From positions 1-64,000 of the forward strand of contig NZ_JAMZEA010000013.1 in assembly GCF_024172125.1 (NCBI RefSeq): a stretch of 64,000 nucleotides of DNA, given 5' to 3'. The notes beneath the pieces were generated by a model, which had not been told where the DNA came from, did not search any database, and saw nothing but the letters and a program-made list of their open reading frames with translations. This document shows positions 38,976-48,504 of this stretch, piece after piece. Source of the stretch: Actinomadura rupiterrae. Its GTDB lineage: Bacteria; Actinomycetota; Actinomycetes; Streptosporangiales; Streptosporangiaceae. A program made the translations under genes and the position numbers. Position 1 is the first letter of the stretch, and the number at the start of each line of letters is the position of its first letter.

Positions 38976-39833
38976 TCACTTGCCGCTGTAGACGGGGAAG
39001 GCGCTGGAGTCGCCGTAGTTCTGGGCGTGCAGGTTCTGCAGGGTTGCCATGTCCGGTTCGGAGATCTCGAAGTCGACCTCGGCGTTGGAGCGCATGTGCT
39101 CGGGGTTGGCGGTCTTGGGCAGGGACACGGTGCCCAGCTGCAGCGTGTAGCGGATGCACAGCTGAGGGACGGTGACGCCGTACTTGTCCGCCATTTCCGC
39201 CAGCTGGGTGTTCTCCAGGATTTCGCCGTGCGCGATGGGTGAGTAGGCCTCGACGAGGATCTGCCTGTCCTCGCAGTACGCCAGGAGGTCGGTGGGCGTG
39301 TTGCCGGCGTGCACCAGCAGCTGGTTGACGTGCGGGGTGACGGCCGCGTCCTGCAGGATGCCGTCCAGGTCCTCTTCCAGGAAGTTCGAGACGCCGATCG
39401 AGCGGATCTTGCCTGCCTTGTGCGCCTCCTCCAGCGCGGCCCAGGCCTGCTGGTTGCCTTCGGTGTAGTCGCCGCCGCGGAAGTCGTCCCACGGTTGCGG
39501 GCTGTGGATCAGCATCAGGTCGATGTAGTCGAGCCCGAGGTCGTCCAGCGACCCGTCGATCGCGGCGGCCGCCCGGTCGTGGTCCTTGATCTCGGCGGCC
39601 AGCTTCGTGGACACGAACAGCTCGTCGCGGGGTATCCCCGCGGTGCGCACGCCTTCGCCGACGCCGCGCTCGTTGCCGTAGGCCTGCGCGGTGTCGATGT
39701 TGCGGTAGCCGATCTCGACTGCGTCGCGGACGGCCTTAGCGGCCTTTCCGTCGTCGATGAGCCAGGTGCCGAGGCCGAGCCTGGGGATCTGGACGCCGTT
39801 GGACAGGGTGTAGGTCTCGTTCAGGATGGTCAC
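38976..39833 (-). CDS. Aldo/keto reductase (2,5-diketo-D-gluconate reductase-type)
   Basis: 285 aa, a TIM-barrel NADPH-dependent carbonyl reductase. It shows IPRLGLGTWLIDD, the catalytic Tyr in NIDTAQAYGNERGVG (with Asp), Lys in FVSTKLAAE, His in DLMLIHSPQPW, SIGVSNF and the C-terminal cofactor motif VSLPKTANPEHMRSN. Substrate is unknown. ATG at 39833. It stands alone; the LuxR-type regulator upstream is on the same strand about 80 bp away but reads into it, so read-through is possible. Confidence 0.93.
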   Translation of the reverse strand: MTILNETYTLSNGVQIPRLGLGTWLIDDGKAAKAVRDAVEIGYRNIDTAQAYGNERGVGEGVRTAGIPRDELFVSTKLAAEIKDHDRAAAAIDGSLDDLGLDYIDLMLIHSPQPWDDFRGGDYTEGNQQAWAALEEAHKAGKIRSIGVSNFLEEDLDGILQDAAVTPHVNQLLVHAGNTPTDLLAYCEDRQILVEAYSPIAHGEILENTQLAEMADKYGVTVPQLCIRYTLQLGTVSLPKTANPEHMRSNAEVDFEISEPDMATLQNLHAQNYGDSSAFPVYSGK

Positions 39834-39914
39834 TCATTGTTACTTCCCCCTCTCGGTCGCGTGCCACTCCACGCGCGGTGACCTCTTCCCTGGATCCGGC
39901 CGGGGGGTGCGGGG

Positions 39915-42254
39915 TCATTGGGGTTTCAGGGTGCCTATCAGGGTGGCTACCTGGCTGCGGGCGTTGAAGCCGAGTTTGGTGAAGATGTGTTCGACGTGGG
40001 CGTCGGCCGTGCGTTTGGAGATGACCAGGCGTTCGGCGATCTGGCGGTTGGACAGGCCGTCGGCGATGAGGTGGGCGACCTGGCGTTCGCGGGGGGTGAG
40101 GGGGGCGAGGGGGCCGGGGTCGTCGTCGCGGGCGAGGGGTTCGGCCGGACGGGTGTGGGTGGTTCCGCCGGCCAGGTCGATCAGCTGCTGGAGGGGCAGG
40201 TGCGTTCCCCGGGTGTAGTTCTGGGTGAACAGTTCGGCTCCCAGGGTTCGCATGAGGCCGTTCTCGACGTCGCGGTGCAGGCGGGTCATGCCTGGCTCGT
40301 TCCAGGTGATGGTGCCGACCTTGTGCCAGAGGGGGGCGGCTCCGCCGAGGAGGGTCGCGGCGAGTTCCGGCTCGTCCTCGCCCTGGGCGACCCAGGCCAG
40401 GAACTCCACCATGGCGGCGATGCCCATGGTGTGCCCCTGCTCGACGATGGACGGCAGGACGCTCTGGCCCAGCTCGCGGGCGCGTTGCCCTTCGCCGAGG
40501 GCCCACAGGGATGCCACCTGCATGCTTTGCAGGTAGGTGCGCAGCCAGCGTTCGTGGGGGATGTGGGACAGCAGCCGCAGGCCCTGCTCCACCTCCTCCA
40601 GGGCTCGGTCGGGTTCGTCCTGTCCGGTGAACAGGGCCGCGGTCTGGGTGTAGCCGGCGGCCAGGAAGAACACGTCCTGGGTCGCGGTCATCTGCTCGCG
40701 GGCGCGCTGGTAGGACCGGACGGTCAGGTCCGGGTCCTCACCCCACATGACCATCGCGCGGCACTCCAGGCCGGCGGTGCGGGCGAGCAGGAAGTCGTCG
40801 CCCAGGCCCTCGGCGGCGGCGCGGCATCGGCGGAGTGCCTCGGCGGCGGCCGGGTCGGACTGCAGGAGGGCGTAGTAGGCGTCGAGGAACAGGGCCTTGC
40901 CGCGTTCGAGGGTCGACCGGGGGTCGGCGTCCACGGCCTTGGCGATCCAGCGGCGTCCCTCGGTGAGCCGGCTGGTGCTCAGCCACAGCCCCCACAGACC
41001 GTTGACCAGCAATAGCGCCTCGTCGTCGCGGGGATGGGCGATGGCGAACCCCATCGCCATCCGGAAGTTGTCCAGGTCGGCCGCGAGCCGCCGGCCCCAT
41101 TCGATCTGGTCGTCGCCGAACCACTCCTGGCCCGCGCGGTCGGCCAGCCGCACGAAGTACTCCAGGTGGCGCCGCGCGCAGGCGTCGGCGCGTCCGCTCG
41201 CCCGGAGCCGCTCCGCACCGTACTCGCGGATGGTGTCGAGCATCCGGTAGCGCTGCTCGGCCCCGCCCTCCAGGCGCTGGACGACCGACTTGTCCACCAG
41301 CGACATCAGGAGGTCGACCACGTCCGGGGCGTCCAGTCCCTCGCCGGAGCAGACCTGCTCGACGGCGGCCAGGGTGAAGCCGCCGGCGAAGACCGACAGC
41401 CTCGCCCACAGCTCCCGCTCGGGCGGGGTGCACAGCTCGTGGCTCCACTCGATGGTGGCGCGCAGCGTCTGGTGCCGCGCCTGCGCCGACCGGACGCCGG
41501 TCAGGACCTGGAAGCGGTTGTCGATGCGCTGCAGGATCTCCTCCAGCGGCATCGTGCGGAGCCGGACGGCGGCCAGCTCGATCGCCAGCGGCATGCCGTC
41601 CAGGCGGCGGCACAGCGCGTTGACCTGCGCGCGGTTGTCCTCGTCCAGGCGGAAGGACGGCCGGGCCGCCTTGGCGCGGGCGAGGAACAGCGCGACGGTG
41701 TCGTTCGCGTCGTCCTGCGCGTCCGGCTCGGGCATGGGCATCGGCGGGACGGCCAGGACGACCTCGCCCGGCAGCGCGACCGGCTGGCGGCTGGTGAGCA
41801 GCAGCACCAGGCGGGCCGAGTTGTGCAGCAGGATGTCGGCGAACATGGCCACGGCGTCGACCAGGTGCTCGCAGGTGTCCAGCAGCAGCAGCGCCCTGCG
41901 GTCGGCGAAGTGCTCGATCAGCTGGTCCATCGGCGGCAGGGCGGCGACCTCGGGGAGCCCCACGGCCGAGGCCACGGTGTTAGGGAGCAGTTCCCCGTCG
42001 CCCAGCCCGCTCAGTTCGGTGATGCTGACGCCGTCGGGGAAAGCGGTCGCCAGCTGATGCGCCGCGCGGACGGCGATGCGCGTCTTGCCCACGCCACCGG
42101 GGCCGGTCAAGGTGAGGATGCGCGCGTGCTGCACCGCTTCGGCGACCGCGGCCAGTTCGGCGGCGCGTCCGATGAAGGCGGTCGGTTCGTGTCGCGTGCT
42201 GCTTCGGGCCCATCCCCATTGGGTCACAGCGCCGCTGCTCTGCGTCATGGACAT
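39915..42254 (-). CDS. LuxR-family regulator with AfsR/NB-ARC-type ATPase
   Basis: 779 aa from ATG at 42254 (ATG at 42248 also possible). The ATPase domain has FIGRAAEL, Walker A GPGGVGKTR (about residue 50), RALLLLDTCEHLV and the DGMPLAIELAA motif; the middle is TPR-like. The C-terminal LuxR HTH is LTPRERQVAHLIADGLSN, then RQIAERLVISKRTADAHV. This is the usual domain order, unlike the regulator at 21442-24114. Target genes unknown; the aldo/keto reductase downstream is one candidate. Confidence 0.92.
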   Translation of the reverse strand: MSMTQSSGAVTQWGWARSSTRHEPTAFIGRAAELAAVAEAVQHARILTLTGPGGVGKTRIAVRAAHQLATAFPDGVSITELSGLGDGELLPNTVASAVGLPEVAALPPMDQLIEHFADRRALLLLDTCEHLVDAVAMFADILLHNSARLVLLLTSRQPVALPGEVVLAVPPMPMPEPDAQDDANDTVALFLARAKAARPSFRLDEDNRAQVNALCRRLDGMPLAIELAAVRLRTMPLEEILQRIDNRFQVLTGVRSAQARHQTLRATIEWSHELCTPPERELWARLSVFAGGFTLAAVEQVCSGEGLDAPDVVDLLMSLVDKSVVQRLEGGAEQRYRMLDTIREYGAERLRASGRADACARRHLEYFVRLADRAGQEWFGDDQIEWGRRLAADLDNFRMAMGFAIAHPRDDEALLLVNGLWGLWLSTSRLTEGRRWIAKAVDADPRSTLERGKALFLDAYYALLQSDPAAAEALRRCRAAAEGLGDDFLLARTAGLECRAMVMWGEDPDLTVRSYQRAREQMTATQDVFFLAAGYTQTAALFTGQDEPDRALEEVEQGLRLLSHIPHERWLRTYLQSMQVASLWALGEGQRARELGQSVLPSIVEQGHTMGIAAMVEFLAWVAQGEDEPELAATLLGGAAPLWHKVGTITWNEPGMTRLHRDVENGLMRTLGAELFTQNYTRGTHLPLQQLIDLAGGTTHTRPAEPLARDDDPGPLAPLTPRERQVAHLIADGLSNRQIAERLVISKRTADAHVEHIFTKLGFNARSQVATLIGTLKPQ

Positions 42255-42297
42255 CAGGTTCCCACTGCGGGGGCCGGTTGTCGGCCGGGTCACGCCT

Positions 42298-42351
42298 AAT
42301 TGTGCGGCCGTTGGGGACCTGCGCAATTGTGCGGCCGTTGGGGGCCCGCGC
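42298..42351. repeat. 27-bp tandem direct repeat (2 copies)
   Basis: Two copies of AATTGTGCGGCCGTTGGGG plus a GCGC end at 42298-42324 and 42325-42351, with two differences. It lies in the short gap between the regulator start and the antiporter stop. Confidence 0.8.
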
Positions 42352-42372
42352 GGGGGCCAGCGAGGGCAGGTG

Positions 42373-43953
42373 TCAGCGGGGTGGGCCGCCGTAGACGTCG
42401 AGGTGGTGCAGGACGCGGTCGACGAGGTCGGGCGGCATGGTGGGTGAACTGCGCATGGCCAGCAGCTCTTGCTGGCCGGTGGAGACGATGTCGGTCATGA
42501 GGCGGCGCAGGAGCCTGCTCCGCTCGGCCTGCTTGCCGTCGTCGCCGTCCGGGTCGTCCTCGTGGACGTGGGGGTAGGCCCGCGCCAGCCGCCGCTGGAC
42601 CAGGTCGCGCAGCTGCTCGTAGGTGTCGGTGGACAGGTTCTCCTGGAAGGCGAGCACCTCGGCGCGTTCCAGCTCCACCTGGCGGACCAGGTGCCACAGC
42701 TGCAACTCCAGGTCGCGTTCGCGCTGGGTGTTGGCGTGGACGCACGTCCACCGCACCACCAGCGGCAGCGTCGGCCCCTGGACGAGCAGGGTGAACAGCA
42801 CCACGGCGAAGGCGATGAACAGGATCTCGGCGCGTCCGGGGAACGGCGCGCCGTCGTCCAGGGTGAACGGCAGCGCCAGCGCCAGCGCGACGGTCGCGAC
42901 GCCGCGCATGCCCGCCCACCACGTCACGATCGTCTCGCGCCAGTTCTGCGGGCCGTCGGGCTCGGTGCGGCGCCGGGCGAACAGCCACCAGGTGCCCAGC
43001 AGCCATACCAGCCGGACCCCGACCACCACCGCGATCACCACGGCGGCGCTGCCGAGCATCCGCGGCCAGCGCGACCCGACCTCGTGCAGCACCGTGGCCA
43101 GCTCCAGGCCGATCAGCCCGAACGCGAACCCGCTGACGAGCATCTCGATGATCTCCCAGAACGCGTCGCTGACCACTCGGAAGGCGCGGTCCCCGTAGGA
43201 GGTGGCCGCCTCGCTCAGGTACAGCGAGCACACCAGGACGGCCAGCACGCCCGATCCGCGCCAGGCGTCGGCCAGGCTGTAGGCGCCGAACGGGACGAGC
43301 AGGCTGAGCGCGACCTTGCCGGACGTGTCCCGCAGGTGTCTCATCAGCCACGCGGTCCCCCAGCCGAGCGCCAGGCCGACGCCGATCGCGACCAGGGCCG
43401 CGGTCGCCAGCTCCATCAGCGTCTGCTTGGCGGAGAACGCGCCGGCCAGCACCGTCTCCACCGCGCCGGCGTAGATGACCACGGCGGTGACGTCGTTGAA
43501 CAGGCCCTCGCCTTCCAGCACCGAGGTCAGCCTGCGGGGCAGGCCCAGCCGCGAGGCGAGCGCGATCGCGGCGACCGGATCGGGCGGGGCGACCATCGCG
43601 CCGAGCGCGACCGCCGCCGCCAGCGGAAGGGCCGGATACCAGGAGTGGAACGCCCACGCGACCGCCACCGCGGTCACGATCACCAGCAGGAAGGCCCGCC
43701 GGGTGATCTGCGCCCAGTTCGAGGCGAACTGCCGCCAGGAGGTCCGCCGCGCCGCGGCGTGCAGCAGCGGCGGCAGCACCAGCGGCAGGATCAGTTCAGG
43801 TTTGAGGTGGATGTCGGGGATGTCCGGGTCCAGCGCGAGCACGAGCCCGAACAACGTCATCAGCACCGGCGAGGCCACGCCGATCCGGCGGCCTAGCGGC
43901 TCGGCCAGGATCGCGGCCAAGGCCATCAGGAACACCAACACCAACTGGTCCAC
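42373..43953 (-). CDS. Na+/H+ antiporter, CPA1 (NhaP-like) family
   Basis: 526 aa from GTG at 43953 (AGGAC about 10 nt upstream; an in-frame ATG at 43998 adds a charged unconserved tail). About 12 membrane helices, with the transport-site motif GAMVAPPDPVAAIALASRLG and EGEGLFNDVTAVVIY; the family's ND-pair appears as ND in FNDVT. A cytoplasmic C-terminal tail of about 130 residues (VHANTQRERDLELQLWHL onwards) is charged and probably regulatory. It exchanges Na+ or K+ for H+ across the plasma membrane. Confidence 0.92.
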   Translation of the reverse strand: MDQLVLVFLMALAAILAEPLGRRIGVASPVLMTLFGLVLALDPDIPDIHLKPELILPLVLPPLLHAAARRTSWRQFASNWAQITRRAFLLVIVTAVAVAWAFHSWYPALPLAAAVALGAMVAPPDPVAAIALASRLGLPRRLTSVLEGEGLFNDVTAVVIYAGAVETVLAGAFSAKQTLMELATAALVAIGVGLALGWGTAWLMRHLRDTSGKVALSLLVPFGAYSLADAWRGSGVLAVLVCSLYLSEAATSYGDRAFRVVSDAFWEIIEMLVSGFAFGLIGLELATVLHEVGSRWPRMLGSAAVVIAVVVGVRLVWLLGTWWLFARRRTEPDGPQNWRETIVTWWAGMRGVATVALALALPFTLDDGAPFPGRAEILFIAFAVVLFTLLVQGPTLPLVVRWTCVHANTQRERDLELQLWHLVRQVELERAEVLAFQENLSTDTYEQLRDLVQRRLARAYPHVHEDDPDGDDGKQAERSRLLRRLMTDIVSTGQQELLAMRSSPTMPPDLVDRVLHHLDVYGGPPR

Positions 43954-44211
43954 CTGAGCATTGTCCTGACCAGGCGGTTCACGACGCCGGAGCCACACCG
44001 TGCGAGCGCTCGGATCCGCGAGCTGGGGTGTCGGTGAGGGCGTGGACGGGGGGGCCGGGCGCGGCTCTCAGGGGTCTAGGCGGGCCGCGCTTGAGGGATT
44101 GGGCTTGTGGACGAACGGCTTGGTCGGTCCAGGCTGGCTCAGGTGGGGGTGGGGCGGCGGCTCGGACCTGAAGTCGAGGGACGACGGTCCGGCCACCGCC
44201 GCGGTCTCGCG

Positions 44212-44478
44212 TCAGCCGTCGTAGCGCGTCGGCGGGAAGTCGTCTCCGCGGTCGCGCGCGTCGTCCTCGGCCGCCCGGGTCGCCTCGGCCGCCTCATCGG
44301 CCTCGGCCCGGACCTCGGCGTCCGACTCGTCGTGCTCGATCGGCAGTCCCGCCTGGGCGCGGTCGACCTGCGTGCGTTCCTGCAGCCGCTCCTCGTCGGG
44401 ACGCAGCGGAAGACCGTCGCTGTGCCCGGTGTCGGGATCGCCTTCGACCTGCTGGTTCTGCTTGTGGTGATGCGCCAT
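44212..44478 (-). CDS. Small acidic hydrophilic protein, unknown
   Basis: 88 aa from ATG at 44478. Very polar and acidic with no membrane segment: starts MAHHHKQNQQVEGDPDTGHS and has an EADEAAEATRAAEDDARDRG helix-prone tail. Likely intrinsically disordered or stress-related by composition only. No family recognised. Confidence 0.6.
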   Translation of the reverse strand: MAHHHKQNQQVEGDPDTGHSDGLPLRPDEERLQERTQVDRAQAGLPIEHDESDAEVRAEADEAAEATRAAEDDARDRGDDFPPTRYDG

Positions 44479-44748
44479 CGGTAGAGCCCCCGTCCCTGTG
44501 GTGCTTGCGGCCCGTCCCTGATACCAGGCTCGTCTGTGCCTTCGATTTGTGTGCCGACCGCGGCATCCGTGCCGGTCGTGTCCCAGCCCCACGGCAGGTG
44601 TCCCCGCAGCTTCCGGGCCCTAACCCTGGCCGCCCGCGCGCCGCGCGACCGCCCCTGTTACTCGGCAGAAAATCGGGTGGGATCGTCCTGTCCAGGTCTT
44701 TACCTGCGCTCGCCCCTCGCCGCCGAGGCGCTGGGGAAGATTTCCGGC

Positions 44749-45660
44749 ATGACTGGAACGCCACAGGCGGTCTTGAGCGGACTCAGCAGCGCGGCGCGCT
44801 TCCTCACCGTCACCGTGGGCTCGGGCGGCGAGAAGGCCGCCCGCGACGTCCTCGCCGGGGTCGGCGATCTGTGCAAGGCGGTCGGATTCCGCGTCCCCGG
44901 CGGGGGGTTGACCTGCGTGGTGGGGATCGGCGCCGAGGTGTGGCCGCGGTTGTTCGCCACCAAGCCTCCCGCCCATCTGCACCCGTTCCGGGAGGTGCAC
45001 GGCGGAGTGCACCACGCCCCCGCCACCCCCGGCGACCTGCTGTTCCATCTGCGCGCCGAACGCGCCGACCTGTGCTTCCAGTTGGCCACCCAGGTCGTCA
45101 AGCGGCTGGGTCCGCACTGCCGGGTGGTGGACGAGGTCGACGGCTTCCGCTCCTTCGAGCAGCGCGACCTGCTCGGCTTCGTCGACGGCACCGCCAACCC
45201 GACAGGGCAGGCGGCCGTGTCCTCGGCGCTGGACGCCGACGGCGCCGGCTACGTGATCGTCCAGAAGTACCTGCACGACCTGGACGGCTGGAACGCCCTG
45301 TCGGTGGAGGCGCAGGAAGCGGCGATGGGCCGCACCAAGCTCGACGACATCGAACTGGACGACAAGAAGCCCGACTCGCACGTGGCGGTGAACACCGTCG
45401 TCGACTCCCACGGCGTCGAGCACGACATCGTCCGCGACAACATGCCCTTCGGCGCGGTCGGACGCGGCGAGTTCGGCACCTACTACATCGGCTACGCCGC
45501 CGACCCGGCCGTGCCCGAACGGATGCTGCACCGCATGTTCGTCGGCGAACCGCCCGGCAACCACGACCGCATCCTCGACTTCTCCACCGCAGTCACCGGC
45601 GGCCTTTTCTACGTGCCCAGCGCCGACTTCCTCGGCGCCCTACCCGACCCGCCGCACTGA
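44749..45660 (+). CDS. Dyp-type heme peroxidase (YfeX-like class)
   Basis: 303 aa from ATG at 44749 with GGGGAAG about 10 nt upstream. It has the DyP GxxDG motif in LLGFVDGTANPTG (distal Asp), a proximal His region and a conserved Arg. There is no Tat signal, and length and motif spacing fit the cytoplasmic YfeX-like class. It uses H2O2 to oxidise dyes or porphyrinogens. Its stop overlaps the start of the next gene (TGATG), so the two are coupled. Confidence 0.92.
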   Translation: MTGTPQAVLSGLSSAARFLTVTVGSGGEKAARDVLAGVGDLCKAVGFRVPGGGLTCVVGIGAEVWPRLFATKPPAHLHPFREVHGGVHHAPATPGDLLFHLRAERADLCFQLATQVVKRLGPHCRVVDEVDGFRSFEQRDLLGFVDGTANPTGQAAVSSALDADGAGYVIVQKYLHDLDGWNALSVEAQEAAMGRTKLDDIELDDKKPDSHVAVNTVVDSHGVEHDIVRDNMPFGAVGRGEFGTYYIGYAADPAVPERMLHRMFVGEPPGNHDRILDFSTAVTGGLFYVPSADFLGALPDPPH

Positions 45661-46190
45661 TGGGGAGGATGACGCCGCTGGGCGCCGCCGTCCGCGGACT
45701 GCTCGCGGGAGCCGCGGGGACGCTGGCGATGGACGTGCTGCTGTACCTGCGCTACCGGCGCGGCGGCGGCGAGCAGGGATTCGTCCCCTTCGAGTCGTCC
45801 GCGTCGGTGCACGACTGGAGGAACGCCCCGGTCCCGGCGCAGATCGGACGGCGGGTGGTGGAGGGCCTGTTGCAGCGGCCCCTGCCCGACCGGCTGGCCC
45901 GGCCCGTCGGCAACCTCACCCACTGGACGTACGGGACGGTCGGCGGCGTCCCCTACGGCCTGGTCGCCGGGTCGACCCCGCGTCCGCGCATCGCCTTCGG
46001 CCTGCCTTTCGGGGCGACCGTGTGGATGACCGGCTACCTCGTCCTGCCGCCGACCGGCCTGTACAAGCCGATCGAGGACTACGACCGGACGACGCTGGCC
46101 AAGGACCTCACCGCTCACCTGGTCTACGGCCTGACGGCCGCCACCGTCTTCGCTCTCCTGACACCCACCCGCCATCGCTTCAGGCCCTAG
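45660..46190 (+). CDS. Membrane protein of unknown function, coupled to DyP peroxidase
   Basis: 176 aa. The start overlaps the DyP stop by one base. Hydrophobic segments near residues 8-28 (AVRGLLAGAAGTLAMDVLLY), around 90-125 (YGTVGGVPYGLVAG, then FGATVWMTGYLVLP) and at the C-terminus (LVYGLTAATVFALL). Family not recognised. Coupling suggests a link with the peroxidase. Confidence 0.75.
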   Translation: MGRMTPLGAAVRGLLAGAAGTLAMDVLLYLRYRRGGGEQGFVPFESSASVHDWRNAPVPAQIGRRVVEGLLQRPLPDRLARPVGNLTHWTYGTVGGVPYGLVAGSTPRPRIAFGLPFGATVWMTGYLVLPPTGLYKPIEDYDRTTLAKDLTAHLVYGLTAATVFALLTPTRHRFRP

Positions 46191-46278
46191 GCCGCTGCGG
46201 CGCCTCGCTTACCACCGCCGTTGCACCCGCAAGGGCCGCGGATGGCTCTTCACCAAGAGCGCCTGGCCGCAGAACATC

Positions 46279-46716
46279 TCAATGCGCGTTCGCGGCGGGC
46301 GTGGCCTCGCGCGACGGCTCGCGGTTGGACGGCTCGACGGCCGGGTTCGGCTGCTCGCGCAGGACGGCGAGGGCCTTGCGGGCGCCGGCCATCACCTCGT
46401 CGAGCGCATCGCGGGTCTGGGCCAGCTCGGTGATGTGCGCGTCGAGCCGGGCGCGTTCCTGCGCCATCCGGTCCAGCGCGTCCAACGCGTGCTCCTCGCT
46501 CGGCGCGTCCACGCACGGCAGCAGCTCGACGATCGTGCGGCTGGACAGTCCCGCCGCGTACAGGCGCTGGATGAACAGCACCCGCGCCACCTGCGCCTCG
46601 GTGTAGTGGCGCTGGCCGCTGGCGCTGCGGACGCTGGCCAGCAGGCCCTGCTCCTCGTAGTAGCGCAGCGACCGGACGCTCACTCCGGCGCGCTCGGCCA
46701 GCTCACCGATCCGCAT
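46279..46716 (-). CDS. MerR-family regulator
   Basis: 145 aa from ATG at 46716. Typical MerR start MRIGELAERAGVSVRSLRYY with EEQGLLASVRSASGQRHY, then a coiled-coil dimer helix. One Cys (LLPCVDAPSEEH) follows the dimer helix and could sense electrophiles. It is divergent from the old yellow enzyme gene, with a MerR-type promoter between, a layout like NemR/NemA-type electrophile detoxification. Confidence 0.9.
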   Translation of the reverse strand: MRIGELAERAGVSVRSLRYYEEQGLLASVRSASGQRHYTEAQVARVLFIQRLYAAGLSSRTIVELLPCVDAPSEEHALDALDRMAQERARLDAHITELAQTRDALDEVMAGARKALAVLREQPNPAVEPSNREPSREATPAANAH

Positions 46717-46751
46717 GGGCCCCCTTCCGGTCGTGACCTCCGCCACACACC

Positions 46752-46783
46752 TTGCCTCTGACGTCAATGTCAGGTTTTAGCGT
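46752..46783 (+). promoter_or_regulatory. MerR-type promoter with spacer operator, OYE gene
   Basis: TTGCCT (46752-46757) and TAGCGT (46778-46783) are separated by about 20 bp, longer than the usual 17, and the spacer holds the inverted repeat CTGAC-N6-GTCAG (46758-46773). A long spacer filled by a dyad is the hallmark of MerR-activated promoters. Confidence 0.6.
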
Positions 46784-46839
46784 AGCCGACGTCGGACCCG
46801 GAACGGCGGGTCCCCCAACTCCCGAGGAAGGACCGCCCG

Positions 46840-47937
46840 ATGACCACGCTTGCCCCGTCCACTCCAGAGGTGTCCTTGCACAGCGGCTACCGGCTCGGCG
46901 AGCTCACGCTGCCGAACCGGGTGGTGATGGCCCCGATGACGCGGGTGCGCGCCGCGTCCGGCGGGCTGGCCACCGCCTCGATGGCCGCCTACTACGCGCA
47001 GCGGGCCACCGCCGGGCTGATCGTCTCAGAGGGCGTCCAGCCGAGCCTGGTCGGGCAGTCGAACCCGGGCACGCCCGGCCTGCACACCGACGAGCAGGCG
47101 GCGTCCTGGCGGCAGGTGACGGGCGCCGTGCACGCCAACGGCGGACGCATCTTCGCGCAACTCATGCACGGCGGACGCGTCTCGCACGCCGACACCACCG
47201 GAATGCAGCCGGTCGGCCCGTCGGCCGTGCCCGCCGTCGGCGAGGTGTTCACCCCGAACGGTCCGCAGCCCACGCCGGTCCCCCGCGCACTGGAGACCGA
47301 CGAGGTGCCCGAGCACGCCCGGTCCTACGCCGAGGCCGCGCGCCGCGCGATCGAAGCGGGCTTCGACGGAGTGGAACTGCACGGCGCGAACGGCTACCTG
47401 ATCTCGCAGTTCCTGTCGTCCAACGCCAACCTGCGCACCGACCGGTACGGCGGCTCGGTGCAGGGCCGGATCCGGTTCGCGGTCGAGGCCGCGTCCGCCA
47501 CGGTCGAGGCGATCGGCGCGTCCCGGACCGGAATCCGCCTCTCCCCCGACGGGACGTTCTGGGGCGTGGCCGAGGACGACCCGGTCGAGCTGTACACCGC
47601 GCTCCTGGGCGAGCTCGCCGACCTCGGCCTGGCCTACATCCACGTGGAGGCGACCGCCGACGAGCCGACCCTGCTGGCGCTCCGCCGCGCCTGGCCGGGC
47701 ACGCTCATCATGAACCCGGTACTGCCGATGGGCCCCGACCAGACCGACCGCGCCACCGCCGACCGCTGGCTCGGCCTGGGCGCCGACCTGATCAGCTTCG
47801 GCCGCGCCTTCCTCGCCAACCCCGACCTGGTCGAACGCCTACGCATCGGCGCCCCCCTCACCCCCGCCGACGAGACCACCTACTACCAGGGCGGCAACCA
47901 GGGCTACCTGACCTACCCCACCTACCAACACCCCTGA
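46840..47937 (+). CDS. Old yellow enzyme family NAD(P)H:flavin oxidoreductase
   Basis: 365 aa. An FMN TIM-barrel ene-reductase: LPNRVVMAPMTRVRA at the N-terminus, FAQLMHGGRVSH, GFDGVELHGANGYLISQFLS, RTDRYGGS and a C-terminal FGRAFLANPDLVERL phosphate-binding region. It reduces activated alkenes, quinones or nitro compounds. The divergent MerR regulator and the dyad promoter suggest induction by electrophiles. Confidence 0.94.
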   Translation: MTTLAPSTPEVSLHSGYRLGELTLPNRVVMAPMTRVRAASGGLATASMAAYYAQRATAGLIVSEGVQPSLVGQSNPGTPGLHTDEQAASWRQVTGAVHANGGRIFAQLMHGGRVSHADTTGMQPVGPSAVPAVGEVFTPNGPQPTPVPRALETDEVPEHARSYAEAARRAIEAGFDGVELHGANGYLISQFLSSNANLRTDRYGGSVQGRIRFAVEAASATVEAIGASRTGIRLSPDGTFWGVAEDDPVELYTALLGELADLGLAYIHVEATADEPTLLALRRAWPGTLIMNPVLPMGPDQTDRATADRWLGLGADLISFGRAFLANPDLVERLRIGAPLTPADETTYYQGGNQGYLTYPTYQHP

Positions 47938-48032
47938 CTGATTCCCAGGCCACCGCCGGCAAAGCCCCCCAGAGACACCCCAAGCCGGCGGTTCGGCCAT
48001 CCCCTCCCACTTTCAGGCCCCCGGGTTGCGAG

Positions 48033-48055
48033 AACTCGTCCTCACAGGACGAGTT
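48033..48055. terminator. Bidirectional terminator hairpin
   Basis: AACTCGTCCT-CAC-AGGACGAGTT, perfect 10-bp arms with a 3-nt loop, overlapping the stop of the minus-strand gene at 48042. It lies between convergent genes. Confidence 0.7.
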
Positions 48056-48353
48056 GGCTGCGCCTCACGCTGAAGACATCTCGCCCGTCTGGCGTCTGTA
48101 CTGCGTCCGGTGAGGAGGTGGAGATTTCCACGACCGCATCACCGGCGGCCGCCGCGACCTCTCCGCGGATCTCACACCTCACGGTGACCTCGACCGGGAA
48201 GTCCGTAGCCGGGGTCAGCCCCGGATCGAAGATCACGCACTTGTCGATCAAGGACCATCGCCGCCCCGCGGCATCGACGAACTGAACCTCGATGAAGTAA
48301 GGCCACGCCGCCTCGTCCACCCAGCGCACAGCCTCACACCGCAACTCCGGCAC
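48042..48353 (-). CDS. Conserved-looking hypothetical protein
   Basis: 103 aa, soluble, beta-rich: VDEAAWPYFIEVQFVDAAG, RRWSLIDKCVIFD and VEVTVRCEIRGEV. Codon use fits the genome. It looks like a small domain of unknown function; no family can be named. Confidence 0.65.
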   Translation of the reverse strand: MPELRCEAVRWVDEAAWPYFIEVQFVDAAGRRWSLIDKCVIFDPGLTPATDFPVEVTVRCEIRGEVAAAAGDAVVEISTSSPDAVQTPDGRDVFSVRRSQLVL

Positions 48354-48504
48354 CCGCCCTCCCTAAACCCGCCCGCAACGGCACATGACGAGCCTCGCCT
48401 GCCTCTGCATGTCGAGGTTCAGCTTTCTTGTGTACTCGGCTTCCGTTGCTTCTGCGATGAGCATTCTCGTTGAAGGCTTTTCGTGGGTCTGTGAGGATGT
48501 GGGG

